NCBI RefSeq assembly: GCF_005116475.1
Contig: NZ_SWBO01000001.1
Location: 496,001-560,000, forward strand
Reading direction: 5' to 3'
Length of the DNA: 64,000 nucleotides
Source: Pedobacter cryotolerans
GTDB lineage: Bacteria > Bacteroidota > Bacteroidia > Sphingobacteriales > Sphingobacteriaceae
A program made the translations under genes and the position numbers. The notes under the pieces were generated by a model. That model saw nothing but the letters and a program-made list of their open reading frames with translations. It was not told the DNA's origin and ran no database searches. Positions 1 through 11,222 of the stretch are shown one piece after another. Positions within the stretch are counted from its first letter, which is position 1; each line of letters opens with the position of its first letter.

Positions 1-1794
1 ATTTACAAATGTTTTGGTTGCGGCGTTGCCGGAGATTCGGTTCGCTTTGTAATGGAGCACGAGAAATACTCTTATCCCGAAGCACTAAAGTTTCTTGCCA
101 ACAAATACAATATCGAGGTCGAAGAAACGGTTGAAACCGTTCAGGATCTTGAAGCTCAAAATACCCGAGAAAGCTTATACATTGTATCTCAATTTGCAGC
201 AAATTTTTTCGAAGACCAAATGTGGAATAGCCCCGAAGGCAAAACCATAGGTTTAAGTTATTTTAAAGAGCGAGGTTTTAGAGAAGATATTCTCAAAAAG
301 TTTAATTTGGGTTATTCGCCCGATGTTTGGGATGCGCTAACGCAAGATGCCATTAAAAATAAACATGCTGAAGAATATCTAGAAAAAACAGGTTTAGCCA
401 TCAGAAATGATAAAGGCAAGCTTTACGATCGCTTTCGTGGTCGTGTAATGTTTCCTATTCATAACTTTACTGGTAGGGTTATTGGTTTTGGCGGCAGAAC
501 ATTAAAAACAGATAAAAATGTTCCGAAATATGTAAACTCGCCAGAAAGTGAAATTTACCATAAATCTAACGTTTTATATGGCTTGTTTCATGCAAAAAAG
601 GCCATTAGAGATCAGGATAATTGTTATTTGGTAGAAGGTTATGCCGATGTGCTTTCGGTGCACCAAGCCAATATCGAAAATGTAGTTGCTTCATCAGGAA
701 CATCTTTAACCATTGAGCAAATTCGATTAATTAGTCGTTTTACGCAAAATGTAACCATACTTTACGATGGTGATGCCGCTGGTATTAAAGCATCATTACG
801 TGGTTTGGATATGATTTTGGAAGAAGGATTGAACGTAAAAGTTGTTTCCTTCCCGGCAGGAGACGACCCAGACTCATACATGCACAAAGTTGGTGCTGGT
901 GCATTTAAAACTTATATTGAAGACAACCGAAAAGATTTTATACTCTACAAAGCCAATATTCTTTTAGCCGATGCAGGCAACGACCCGATTAAAAGAGCAG
1001 GCATTATTAGGGATATTGTAGAGAGTATTGCCAAAATCCCCGACAACATAAAAGCTTCGGTTTTTATAAGAGAATGTAGCAGTTTATTACAAATCGAAGA
1101 ACGTATTTTGCTTACCGAGCTCAATACGATGCGTGCTGCCAAGCTAAAAAAGGCAAATAACACACAAAGTAAGCAACAAGCACAATATCAGGATATGCCA
1201 CCTGATAATTTGTTTGATGATGATGCAACATCGACCCCACTAACGGCTACAGAAAACGTTATTTCAAATGATGATTTACAGGAACACGAAATTGTACGTT
1301 TGCTGCTATTTTTTGGCCATGAATTGGTAAGTTGGGATAAAATAGATAACATGTACATCGGTTCGTTTATTATTCAAAATTTAACCGATGTAACTTTCGA
1401 AAATCCAATTTGCAAACGCATAATTGATCATTACCGAATAGAAATTGAAAACGGACAATTGCCAACAGCTAATCAGTTTATAAAAAGCGATGATAGGGCA
1501 ATTGCCGATTTAGCAATTACTTTATCCACCTCGCCATATACCTTAAGCGAAAACTGGTACAATAAACATAATATTTACGTTAGAGATGAAACCGTAAATT
1601 TAAAAGCCACAATTTTAGGTGGTTTGTATCATTTAAAAAAGCGTAAGGTAGATCGCATTTTGTTAGATTTATTAAAAGAAATTAAAACAGAAACTGATGA
1701 AACCAATCATACAATTTTAATGCAGCGTTATGTTTTTATTAAAAATGTAGAAAGAGAAATCTCCAAATTTTTAGGTTCTGTAATTGTAAAATAA
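1..1794 (+). CDS. dnaG: DNA primase DnaG (5' end outside window)
   Basis: DnaG makes the RNA primers for chromosome replication and acts with the replicative helicase. The reading frame is open from base 1, where it encodes the second half of the CHC2 zinc-binding domain (CFGCG at about 4-8), so the start lies before the window. The catalytic core follows, with a TOPRIM domain showing VEGYAD and, further on, the acidic motif YDGDAAG; PAGDDPDSY comes after it. The last 200 or so residues are the divergent helicase-binding region. 597 residues are present, close to full length for Bacteroidota. An internal ATG at 52 is not the start, because conserved zinc-finger sequence lies before it. Confidence 0.96.
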   Translation: MYKCFGCGVAGDSVRFVMEHEKYSYPEALKFLANKYNIEVEETVETVQDLEAQNTRESLYIVSQFAANFFEDQMWNSPEGKTIGLSYFKERGFREDILKKFNLGYSPDVWDALTQDAIKNKHAEEYLEKTGLAIRNDKGKLYDRFRGRVMFPIHNFTGRVIGFGGRTLKTDKNVPKYVNSPESEIYHKSNVLYGLFHAKKAIRDQDNCYLVEGYADVLSVHQANIENVVASSGTSLTIEQIRLISRFTQNVTILYDGDAAGIKASLRGLDMILEEGLNVKVVSFPAGDDPDSYMHKVGAGAFKTYIEDNRKDFILYKANILLADAGNDPIKRAGIIRDIVESIAKIPDNIKASVFIRECSSLLQIEERILLTELNTMRAAKLKKANNTQSKQQAQYQDMPPDNLFDDDATSTPLTATENVISNDDLQEHEIVRLLLFFGHELVSWDKIDNMYIGSFIIQNLTDVTFENPICKRIIDHYRIEIENGQLPTANQFIKSDDRAIADLAITLSTSPYTLSENWYNKHNIYVRDETVNLKATILGGLYHLKKRKVDRILLDLLKEIKTETDETNHTILMQRYVFIKNVEREISKFLGSVIVK

Positions 1795-1885
1795 GGACTG
1801 AATTATAGAATTAGTGAATAAACCATGTTCTGAAGCTATAAATTATTCATTCATTCAAAATTCACTCATTTAATAATTTTAAGTA

Positions 1886-2248
1886 ATGGCTCAACACAAC
1901 GATTTAGGTTTTAAAGGTGAAGCAATTGCAAAAGTTTATTTGGAGAAATTAGGCTATGAGATTTTAGATGAAAATTGGGTGCATGGCAAAGCCGAAATAG
2001 ATTTAATTGCTTATCAGGATAAAAAAATCATCTTTGTTGAGGTTAAAACCAGAACATCCATCGCCTTTGGCTTACCAGAAGATTTTGTAAGCAACGCCAA
2101 ACAAAAACAAATGGATTTAGCTGCAAACGAATATATCGAAATTATGAATCATCAAGGCGAAATCAGATTTGACATTATTTCGGTACTTTTTGATAAACAG
2201 AATAATTATACAATAAAACACATAGAAGATGCATTTTGGCCCTCATAA
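1886..2248 (+). CDS. YraN/UPF0102 family protein
   Basis: A 120-residue protein of the YraN (UPF0102) family, which has a restriction-endonuclease-like fold. Visible family features are the N-terminal GxxGExxA pattern (LGFKGEAIAK), the AEIDLIA segment with its acidic residue, and IIFVEVKTRTS, which matches the E-x-K part of a PD-(D/E)xK-type site. Its cellular role is not settled; a link to DNA processing is inferred from the fold. It lies 91 bases after dnaG on the same strand, and its last 20 bases overlap the next gene. Confidence 0.9.
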   Translation: MAQHNDLGFKGEAIAKVYLEKLGYEILDENWVHGKAEIDLIAYQDKKIIFVEVKTRTSIAFGLPEDFVSNAKQKQMDLAANEYIEIMNHQGEIRFDIISVLFDKQNNYTIKHIEDAFWPS

Positions 2249-3314
2249 AAAATCTTTTTTTTCCCTCTGGAGAAACATTACTTGCTTAGTTTGTTTAATT
2301 GTGTTATTAGCAGCTTGTAATGATGAACGAACAATCATTAATTTCAGTTCCCCTAGTCAAGGAGATAATATTAATTTAGGAGATAATATTAAACTTAAAT
2401 TAGATCTTACAGCAAATGTAAAGTTAGATTCAGTAGCTTATTTTGTGGATGGAAAGATGATAGCCAAAAGTACATCAACCGATTCTGTATTGCTTAAAAC
2501 TGCAAATTTACCACTTGGTTATAGAATGGTAACCGCTATAGTAACACAGGGTGATGTTAAGGATACCATTAATACAAATATCGTTTTAACCACCAAAAGA
2601 ACGCCAACAAAATTGAAGTATAAGGTTGTTCAAACTTTTCCGCACGATACCTCTGCTTATACACAAGGTTTAAGTTATGTTGATGGCAAGTTGTTAGAAA
2701 GTACAGGAGAAAATGGAAGTTCACAACTGAGGTATGTTGATATAAGATCTGGAAATGTATTACAAAAAACTGATTTAGACGCTCAATACTTTGGTGAAGG
2801 ATCTGTGAAAATTGGCAACAAAATTATCATGTTAACTTGGCGAGAAAATTTAGGTTTTGTGTTTGATGCTAAAACTTTTAAGCAGATAGGAACATTCCCT
2901 TATCAGCAAAGTAGAGAGGGTTGGGGTTTAAGTTTCGATGGCAAAAACATTTTGCGCTCTGATGGTACAAACCGTATTTGGTTGATGAACGCAAACAATT
3001 ATCAAGAAGAAGGTTATATAGAAGTTTATAACCAGAATGGCACAGTAGAAAGTTTAAATGAATTAGAATACATTAATGGTAAAATATATGCAAATGTCTA
3101 TTTAACCAACAAAATTGTCATCATAAACCCCAAAAATGGAGAGGTTGAAGCTGAAATTGATTTGACTGAACTCGTGCCCAAAAACTTCTTCAAAACATCA
3201 AATGATGCTCAAAACAATGTGCTTAATGGAATTGCTTGGGATGCAAATGGTAAAAGGCTTTTTGTAACTGGTAAAAAATGGCCAAAGCTCTATCAAATAG
3301 AAATAGCCCAATAA
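2229..3314 (+). CDS. Glutaminyl-peptide cyclotransferase, lipoprotein
   Basis: Predicted bacterial-type glutaminyl cyclase, converting N-terminal glutamine of peptides to pyroglutamate. The N terminus is a lipoprotein signal (hydrophobic stretch about 17-29, lipobox LAAC with Cys30), so it is probably anchored outside the inner membrane. Residues about 35-115 look like an Ig-like accessory region. The rest is the five-bladed propeller enzyme domain, recognisable from FPHDTSAYTQGL, YFGEGSVKIG, the GWGLSFDG region and NELEYINGKIYANV. The ATG at 2229 overlaps the end of the upstream gene by 20 bases, and the signal peptide supports this start. Confidence 0.9.
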   Translation: MHFGPHKKSFFSLWRNITCLVCLIVLLAACNDERTIINFSSPSQGDNINLGDNIKLKLDLTANVKLDSVAYFVDGKMIAKSTSTDSVLLKTANLPLGYRMVTAIVTQGDVKDTINTNIVLTTKRTPTKLKYKVVQTFPHDTSAYTQGLSYVDGKLLESTGENGSSQLRYVDIRSGNVLQKTDLDAQYFGEGSVKIGNKIIMLTWRENLGFVFDAKTFKQIGTFPYQQSREGWGLSFDGKNILRSDGTNRIWLMNANNYQEEGYIEVYNQNGTVESLNELEYINGKIYANVYLTNKIVIINPKNGEVEAEIDLTELVPKNFFKTSNDAQNNVLNGIAWDANGKRLFVTGKKWPKLYQIEIAQ

Positions 3315-3355
3315 ATTAATATCGAGCTATTTAATAATCTCGCTGTAATTCTGTT

Positions 3356-3907
3356 TTATTTTGCCGCACTAGCTTTTTTAGCCTCTTTTAAGTAACCATT
3401 AAAAGTAATAGATTGCTTGTTCATGCTAACAACACTTAAAGTAGCGTATCCGCCCTCAGAAATACTTAAGTTCATCCTCACATTTTCTTTTACATCTTTG
3501 GTTTGTATAGCAATATTCCAACCTTTTTTTCTCCCTTTTTTGGTTTCATAAGTAAATTTAGTGCTGGTAAATTTGTAACCGCTTTCATCATTACTGCCTC
3601 CGTAGGGTGTTCCATTAAACGCTCTTCCATAAAAAGGTAAATAAGAAATTACGCTATCTGGTGTTATCCTTAAATCGTAATTATCAGCATTAAGATTAAT
3701 TGTTCCGCCAGTTGGTGGACCACTCATCCTATTTAAAACTTTGCTTACCTCAGTTACATTTAGCGGAAGAGCAGATGTTGCAACAAAAATGAAATTCTTT
3801 TCATCTACAATTTTTGTGGTTGTTGCTTTATCTGTTTGGGCATTTGAATTAAAAGCTAGCAAACACAAAGCTGCAAATCCTAAATTTTTTATCTTGTTCA
3901 TAATCAT
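3356..3907 (-). CDS. DUF4251 family secreted protein
   Basis: A 183-residue secreted protein with an N-terminal signal peptide (MNKIKNLGFAALCLLAFNSNAQ, cleavage likely near residue 24-25). The body matches the DUF4251 family of Bacteroidota: a strand starting NFIFVATSALPL, a segment with YDLRITPDSVISYLPFYGRAF, then a strand-rich C-terminal half ending in a conserved NGYL. The function is unknown. It converges with the preceding gene and stands alone, with 200 bases to pgi. The ATG at 3901, two codons in, is an equally possible start. Confidence 0.85.
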   Translation of the reverse strand: MIMNKIKNLGFAALCLLAFNSNAQTDKATTTKIVDEKNFIFVATSALPLNVTEVSKVLNRMSGPPTGGTINLNADNYDLRITPDSVISYLPFYGRAFNGTPYGGSNDESGYKFTSTKFTYETKKGRKKGWNIAIQTKDVKENVRMNLSISEGGYATLSVVSMNKQSITFNGYLKEAKKASAAK

Positions 3908-4108
3908 TGTATTATAAATTAATAACAGTAAACTCTTTTATAAGTTTAAATAAAACGCTTACTCACACTAATGATTATCAAATCAATCAAAATCCATAAC
4001 TGAAGCAGAAATAAATATTGTGAATCAATTTTTGTTGAAAAAAGATTTTAAGCAATAACACGGCTACAAATTATCTCAACAAATGAACCAATGACGAATG
4101 AACCAATA

Positions 4109-5761
<1,653 letters not shown>

Positions 5762-5811
5762 TTATTTATATTGTAAAAATACGAATAACAAATAAACTTA
5801 AACCACATATC

Positions 5812-6324
5812 ATGTTAGAAAATTTAGAACAATTAATTAGAGATAACGCACAAGATTTAATTGTAAAAAACAATGCTGTGCCAAATGAACAAAATGAAAA
5901 TGCTATTCAAGCTGCTTCAAGCTCAATTTTTGATACGTTGAAATCACAATTAGCATCTGGAAATGTATCGCAAATTGCAGATATTTTTAATTCAGGTAAC
6001 GCAACTGAAGGAAATCCAGTTGTACAACAAGCAACTTCAAGTTTAACAGATAAATTAGCTGGCTTTGGTATCAATGCAGAAACTGCAAAAAGTATTGGTG
6101 CAGCTCTAATTCCTATTGTTTTAGGTAAACTGGCTAATAAAACCAACGATCCAAATGATAGTTCATTTAATTTACAAAATATGTTGGGCAAATTAGCTGG
6201 CGGTACCGATGGTAAGTTTGACTTAACAGATGTGATGGGTATGTTTACTGGCGGACAAAACCAAGCTAATGGACAACAAACTGGCGGAGGAATGATGGAT
6301 AAATTAAAAGGACTGTTTAATTAA
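5812..6324 (+). CDS. Hypothetical protein, DUF937-like character
   Basis: A 170-residue soluble protein with no signal peptide. It is rich in Asn, Gln, Ala and Gly. Predicted helices at the N terminus are followed by a segment with a conserved look (SLTDKLAGFGINAETAKSIGAALIPIVL) and a Gly/Asn/Gln-rich tail ending MMDKLKGLFN. The composition and layout resemble DUF937/YidB-type proteins, but I cannot assign a family with certainty. I prefer the ATG at 5812 over a TTG 18 codons upstream, because the upstream residues look like untranslated sequence next to the pgi start. A strong terminator follows. Confidence 0.7.
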   Translation: MLENLEQLIRDNAQDLIVKNNAVPNEQNENAIQAASSSIFDTLKSQLASGNVSQIADIFNSGNATEGNPVVQQATSSLTDKLAGFGINAETAKSIGAALIPIVLGKLANKTNDPNDSSFNLQNMLGKLAGGTDGKFDLTDVMGMFTGGQNQANGQQTGGGMMDKLKGLFN

Positions 6325-6341
6325 GCTAAGCAAATATTTTT

Positions 6342-6375
6342 AAGCCGAATTCTTTTAGAGGAATTCGGCTTTTTT
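6342..6375 (+). terminator. Rho-independent terminator
   Basis: An 11-bp perfect stem (AAGCCGAATTC / GAATTCGGCTT) with an 8-base loop is followed by a T run. It closes the transcript of the gene ending at 6324 and insulates the M20 gene downstream. Confidence 0.85.
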
Positions 6376-6414
6376 GTTGCTTTTTAATTACCTTGTTCTA
6401 CCAATCCAATCATC

Positions 6415-7716
6415 ATGAAAACCTTTCTTTTCTCAGCATTGCTGATTACCCCACTTTTTACCTTTGCGCAAACCAACTTAAAAACTGATGCAGCAAAAAA
6501 AGCAGACGCAATTACACAAAAAGTAATCAATTGGCGTAGAGATTTTCATGAACATCCAGAGTTGGGCAATTTAGAAAACCGAACTGCAGAAGTTATTGCT
6601 AAACATCTACAATCATTAGGTATCGAGGTTAAAACTGGTGTGGCAAAAACTGGTGTTGTAGGTATTTTGGTTGGTGGTAAAGCTGGTCCGGTAGTAGCTT
6701 TAAGAGCAGATATGGATGGTTTGCCTGTAACCGAAAGAGTAGTTTTGCCTTTTGCTTCTAAAGTAAAAACAACCTATAACGATCAAGAAGTTGGTGTAAT
6801 GCATGCCTGTGGGCACGATAGCCACATGGCTATTTTAATGGGTGTAGCCGAGGTAATGGCCAGCATGAAAAAAGATATAGCCGGTACAGTAAAATTTATC
6901 TTTCAGCCAGCAGAAGAAGGTGTACCTGTTGGACAAGAAGGTGGAGCCGAGTTGATGGTGAAAGAAGGCGTATTGCAAAATCCAAAAGTTGATGTAATAT
7001 TTGGATTGCATATTAATTCGCAAACACCGGTCGGACAAATTACTTACAAACCGGGCGGCACAATGGCGGCAGTAAATGATATGAAAATTACCGTTACTGG
7101 TAAACAAGCACATGGCGCATATCCATGGAGTAGCGTAGATCCGATTGTGGTGTCAGCACAAATTATCAATAGTTTGCAAACTATAGTCAGCAGAAACTTA
7201 AATGTAACCGAAAACCCTGGTGTGGTAACTATTGGTAGCATACATGGCGGCGTACGGTCTAATATTATTCCAGAAAAGGTAGATATGCTAGGTACGGTTA
7301 GAAATTTAAGCGCTGCTGATGAGAAAATGTTTATCGAGCGAATTAAAACTATTGTAATTAAAACTGCCGAAGCAGCTGGCGCAACTGCCGAAGTTAAAAT
7401 TCCTTACAGTGCACATTATCCGGTTACGTTTAATGATGTAGCTTTAACAGAAAAAATGTTACCAACTTTACAATATACCGCAGGGGCGGATAATGTAAAA
7501 TTAAAACCACCAGTTACAGGCGCCGAAGATTTTTCTTTCTTCCAAGAAAAAGTATCAGGTTTGTTTTTCTTTTTAGGAGGAATGCCGAAAGATCAGGATC
7601 CTTTAAAAGCTCCATCGCACCATACACCAGATTTCTTTTTAGATGAAAGTGGATTTACTTTAGGTGTAAAAGCTTTATGTAATTTGACATTTGATTATTT
7701 GGGGATGAAGAAGTAA
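6415..7716 (+). CDS. M20 family amidohydrolase (secreted)
   Basis: A 433-residue metallopeptidase-like amidohydrolase of the M20D/IAA-amino-acid hydrolase/hippuricase group, expected to release an acyl group from N-acyl amino acids or small peptides. A signal peptide (MKTFLFSALLITPLFTFAQ) sends it out of the cytoplasm, which is common for these enzymes in Bacteroidota. The family metal-binding segments are intact: MHACGHDSHMAILMG, FIFQPAEEGVPVGQEGG, FGLHIN and the late GAEDFSFF. The dimerisation domain starts near KITVTGKQAHGAYPW. It stands alone; the substrate cannot be read from the sequence. Confidence 0.92.
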   Translation: MKTFLFSALLITPLFTFAQTNLKTDAAKKADAITQKVINWRRDFHEHPELGNLENRTAEVIAKHLQSLGIEVKTGVAKTGVVGILVGGKAGPVVALRADMDGLPVTERVVLPFASKVKTTYNDQEVGVMHACGHDSHMAILMGVAEVMASMKKDIAGTVKFIFQPAEEGVPVGQEGGAELMVKEGVLQNPKVDVIFGLHINSQTPVGQITYKPGGTMAAVNDMKITVTGKQAHGAYPWSSVDPIVVSAQIINSLQTIVSRNLNVTENPGVVTIGSIHGGVRSNIIPEKVDMLGTVRNLSAADEKMFIERIKTIVIKTAEAAGATAEVKIPYSAHYPVTFNDVALTEKMLPTLQYTAGADNVKLKPPVTGAEDFSFFQEKVSGLFFFLGGMPKDQDPLKAPSHHTPDFFLDESGFTLGVKALCNLTFDYLGMKK

Positions 7717-7799
7717 AGTGGTTATAAAGCTGAATGTTTAAGCAAAAGCATCGAAATTAATTGCGAAAATAACCCTTACTTTTTACTTAAATTAGGACA

Positions 7800-8252
7800 A
7801 TGAAAAAATTATTAATGTTATATATTGCAATATTGCTGTGTCTAAATTGCTTTTCGCAATCCCAATGGGATAGCGAGGCAGATACATTTACCAAAAATGC
7901 CCAGCAAATTATAAAAGAGAAAAATAATTGGATTTCCAACAAAAAATATAACACAGCTCTTAGATTGGTGCGTCCAGAACCCAAGGGTTTTTCAATGCTA
8001 TACACTTTTCAGATTGGCAGTTCTGAAAAGACAGATATATATAAGTTTGATTCCCGTAGTATGTGTGTAAGCTTAGTTAAAATAGAAGATGTGGAATTTA
8101 AAAACTATTATATAAATGACTTCTTAAAGTCTGATTTTATTAGAAAATCTACCTCTACGTTCTATCACAAAACCCTAAACCTAATGGCTATTGTTGAATT
8201 TGATTCAAAATTTGTTTCAATAACCTATTCAAAAAAACCAAAATTAAAATAA
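7800..8252 (+). CDS. Hypothetical secreted protein
   Basis: A 150-residue protein with a clear signal peptide (MKKLLMLYIAILLCLNCFSQS, cleavage near residue 20). I recognise no family. The mature part is mixed helix and strand, with basic residues near the C terminus (KKPKLK). Only one base separates its stop from the next gene, so the two are probably co-transcribed. The pair sits alone between the M20 gene and prfB, which suggests accessory rather than housekeeping content. Confidence 0.65.
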   Translation: MKKLLMLYIAILLCLNCFSQSQWDSEADTFTKNAQQIIKEKNNWISNKKYNTALRLVRPEPKGFSMLYTFQIGSSEKTDIYKFDSRSMCVSLVKIEDVEFKNYYINDFLKSDFIRKSTSTFYHKTLNLMAIVEFDSKFVSITYSKKPKLK

Positions 8253-8253
8253 G

Positions 8254-8769
8254 ATGGAACAGGTAGACGAAAAGAAATTATCTGATTTGTTTAACTATTC
8301 CACCCATACTAGAGGTATGATAATAAGTCAAACAATAATGCTGGAAAGAAATATTGATGAGTATTTATGCTGTCATTTTAGTTATGAAAAGGAAAAGCAA
8401 ATAGAGATGATGGATTTAGTATTTGGTTCAAAATTGCTGCCTTTTGATTTCAAGAAACAAATATTTGTGCATTTATTATCCCTAAATGATAATATTTTCT
8501 TGAATAGGAATAAAAAAATAGATAAATCGTTAACAGAATTTATTAGAGTTAGAAATATATTAGCGCACTATATATTAGACACAACTCCTGAAACGGTAAA
8601 TGCATTTGATTACTCAGAAATAAAACTTATAAAGTTTGCTAAGCAAAGAGATAAAGAAATTTTTCATCATGAGGTGATTTCTTCTCACCTTAAGAACTTA
8701 GATGATACTATAGACGAAATAATTAAACTGAACCAATTTATAAAAGCATCCCATGCCACTCTGCAATAG
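8254..8769 (+). CDS. HEPN-like protein of unknown function
   Basis: A 171-residue, mostly helical cytoplasmic protein without signal peptide or membrane segment. Near the middle it has R100-N-I-L-A-H105, which fits the R-x4-H motif of HEPN-type ribonuclease domains and is followed by Tyr. The helices before it (THTRGMIISQTIMLERNIDEYL) resemble the N-terminal helices of HEPN or MAE_28990-like proteins. RNase or toxin activity is inference from one motif. The secreted partner upstream is separated by one base, and no obvious nucleotidyltransferase antitoxin is adjacent. Confidence 0.6.
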   Translation: MEQVDEKKLSDLFNYSTHTRGMIISQTIMLERNIDEYLCCHFSYEKEKQIEMMDLVFGSKLLPFDFKKQIFVHLLSLNDNIFLNRNKKIDKSLTEFIRVRNILAHYILDTTPETVNAFDYSEIKLIKFAKQRDKEIFHHEVISSHLKNLDDTIDEIIKLNQFIKASHATLQ

Positions 8770-9150
8770 TCTTGATTTCTTGAAGTTGATGTTATCACCT
8801 GCTATTTGACATTTGTAATGACGAAATGATATCGTAGAATTTGTAATCCATTGATTATTTAATTGCACAGACCGTTTCAACTTTAATCTTTATGGTATTA
8901 CAATATTTTGTAGAATGGCCTTAGTTCATTAAACCCGGTAGTAGCGAACACGAAGGCAAAGCCGAAGTAAAGCGAATAATCCCGAAATGAATTCGGGACA
9001 GGCTAAACTATCGGAAGATAAGAACCACTGCAACCGCTTTTCAAAAACGTTAAACCATTTCAATTCCGAAGCATCGGTATTTCGCTTCGCTCAACTTTGC
9101 AACTTTACAACATTTCAACTTTACAACCTTAATAACGTATATTTGCCATT
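8770..9150. other. Intergenic region before prfB
   Basis: I see no gene here. It contains a short palindrome (CCCGAA at 8981-8986 pairing with TTCGGG at 8992-8997) inside a stretch that looks like a decayed dispersed repeat, and two direct runs of CAACTTTACAAC-like sequence just before prfB. Confidence 0.5.
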
Positions 9151-10225
9151 ATGACAAAAGAACAAGTTCAGGATTTAAGGGACAGAGTAACGTCGCTGAG
9201 GAGGTATCTTTGACGTTGAAGAGAAACTAGAAGACATTCGTATTGAGCAAGAAATGACCTTGCACCCAAATTTTTGGGACGACCCGAAAAAGGCAGAAAA
9301 ACACATCGCAGCAATTAACGCTAAAAAAATATGGACAGATGGTTGGCATAACGCCAATACTGCTGTAGAAGATATTGAAGTACTTTTTGAGTTTTTTCAA
9401 AGTGGTGATGCTACAGAGGAAGAGCTGCAAGAGCAATTTGACATGAGCTTAAAAGCAGTGGAAGATTTGGAGCTGAAGAATATGCTCAAAACCAAGCAAG
9501 ATTCGCTGAACGCAGTTGTGCAAATTACTGCTGGTGCAGGCGGAACAGAAAGCTGCGACTGGGCATATATGCTGATGCGCATGTACTTGATGTGGGCTGA
9601 AAAAAATGGCTATAAAGTTACCGAGCAAGATTACAATGAAGGCGAGGTTGCCGGAATAAAGTCGGTTACCATAGAAATTGCTGGACAATTTGCTTACGGT
9701 TACTTAAAAGGAGAAAATGGAGTACATCGATTAGTGCGTATTTCGCCTTTTGATTCGAATGCTCGTAGACACACTTCCTTTGCTTCTGTTTATGTTTATC
9801 CTTTGGTAGATGATACGATAAATATCGATATCAATCCTGCTGATGTTGAATTTGAGACTTTTAGAGCGGGCGGTGCTGGCGGACAAAACGTAAACAAAGT
9901 TGAAACTGCGGTACGTTTATATCACAAACCATCGGGGATTATTATTAAAAATCAGGAGTCGAGATCGCAGTTGCAAAATAAAGAGAACGCTTTAAGATTG
10001 CTAAAATCGCAGTTGTATGAAATTGAACAACGCAAACGCGATGAAGAAACCGCTTTAATTGAAGGTAATAAAAAGAAGATAGAATGGGGTTCGCAAATTA
10101 GAAGTTATATTTTGGATGATAGAAGAGTAAAAGATCACCGAACGAATTACCAAACTTCTAATCCAGATGCAGTGTTAAATGGAGATATCAATGAGTTTTT
10201 AAAAGCTTATTTGATGGAGTTTTAG
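9151..10225 (+). CDS. prfB: Peptide chain release factor 2, programmed +1 frameshift
   Basis: RF2 ends translation at UGA and UAA. The gene is read as join(9151..9210, 9212..10225): 20 codons from ATG at 9151 lead to CTT followed by an in-frame TGA at 9211. Slipping forward one base gives GAC and an open frame to 10225, for a protein of about 357 residues. The second frame has the RF2-type SPF tripeptide ([15 protein letters not shown]) and the catalytic GGQ ([13 protein letters not shown]). An ATG at 9254 would leave out conserved N-terminal sequence, so it is not the start. The frameshift makes RF2 synthesis self-limiting in other bacteria. Confidence 0.95.
9199..9214 (+). promoter_or_regulatory. 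prfB: prfB programmed frameshift site
   Basis: The site reads AGGAGG, TAT, CTT, TGA, C. It has the canonical elements: a Shine-Dalgarno-like AGGAGG three bases before the slippery CTT-T, a UGA stop in the zero frame, and C after the stop, which weakens termination. Low RF2 would give a pause at UGA and a +1 slip. Confidence 0.93.
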
Positions 10226-10313
10226 GAACAGAATTGAGTAGTGAGATATGAGATGTGAGGAATACATCAATCCAACATTATTTTAATACATTTAAGCTGA
10301 AATTAATTATTAG

Positions 10314-11222
10314 ATGAAAAGATTATTAATTATTGCAAGTTTGCTATTTACCATAGTTAGCATTAAAGCCCAAGATGTTATTCCGTTGTACAAAGGAGTA
10401 ATACCTGGTTCTAAAACTGCACCTGCTAATTTTAAAGAAAATACAGTTACAGGTAGTGATGGTGTAGCTAGAGTAAGTAGAGTTGCAGAGCCAACTTTAA
10501 CTGTTTTTGCACCTGCAAAGCCAAATGGAACTGCCGTAATTATTTGTCCGGGTGGTGGTTATAGCATTTTAGCCATTGGCAAAGAAGGTTATGATGTTGC
10601 CAAAAAGTTTGCAGAAATTGGTGTAACTGCATTTGTATTAAAATATCGTTTGCCAAATGATACCATTATGGTTGATAAAAAATTGGCGCCATTGCAAGAT
10701 GCCTTACAAGCGATGTATTTAGTACGTAAAAATGCCAGCGTTTGGAATTTACAGCCTAATAAAATTGGCATCATGGGTTTTTCAGCGGGTGGACATTTGG
10801 CATCTAGCTTAAGTGTACATTACAACGATATGAAAATTGAAAACCAGGAAGATATTAGTTTAAGACCAGATTTTTCTATTTTAATATACCCGGTAATTAG
10901 TTTTGGTACAGTAACTCATGCTGGCTCAGTTAAGCGCTTGTTGGGCGATGACCCTGCACAGGCTCAAAAAACTTATTTTTCTAACCAAAATCATATTAAT
11001 GCGCAAACACCGCCAGCTTTTTTAGTACATGCCAACAATGATTTAACGGTGCCAGTAAAAAACAGTTTGATGTATAACGAAAACTTGGCAAAATTTAAAG
11101 TGCCTGCCGAAATGCATATTTACCAATCTGGCGGACATGGATTTGGGTTAAATAATAAAACTACTACCGAGAATTGGTTTAATACACTTAAAGCTTGGAT
11201 GACTGCGAATAGGTGGTTGTAA
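10314..11222 (+). CDS. Secreted alpha/beta hydrolase (acetyl-esterase type)
   Basis: A 302-residue alpha/beta hydrolase with a signal peptide (MKRLLIIASLLFTIVSIKAQ). It shows the oxyanion region PGGGYSIL, the nucleophile elbow GFSAGGHLA with serine, a late acidic site in HANNDLTVP and the catalytic histidine in SGGHGFGL. This is the pattern of the bacterial BD-FAE/acetylxylan-esterase-like group that removes acetyl or feruloyl groups from polysaccharides. The substrate is inferred. No polysaccharide-utilisation genes are adjacent. Confidence 0.88.
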   Translation: MKRLLIIASLLFTIVSIKAQDVIPLYKGVIPGSKTAPANFKENTVTGSDGVARVSRVAEPTLTVFAPAKPNGTAVIICPGGGYSILAIGKEGYDVAKKFAEIGVTAFVLKYRLPNDTIMVDKKLAPLQDALQAMYLVRKNASVWNLQPNKIGIMGFSAGGHLASSLSVHYNDMKIENQEDISLRPDFSILIYPVISFGTVTHAGSVKRLLGDDPAQAQKTYFSNQNHINAQTPPAFLVHANNDLTVPVKNSLMYNENLAKFKVPAEMHIYQSGGHGFGLNNKTTTENWFNTLKAWMTANRWL

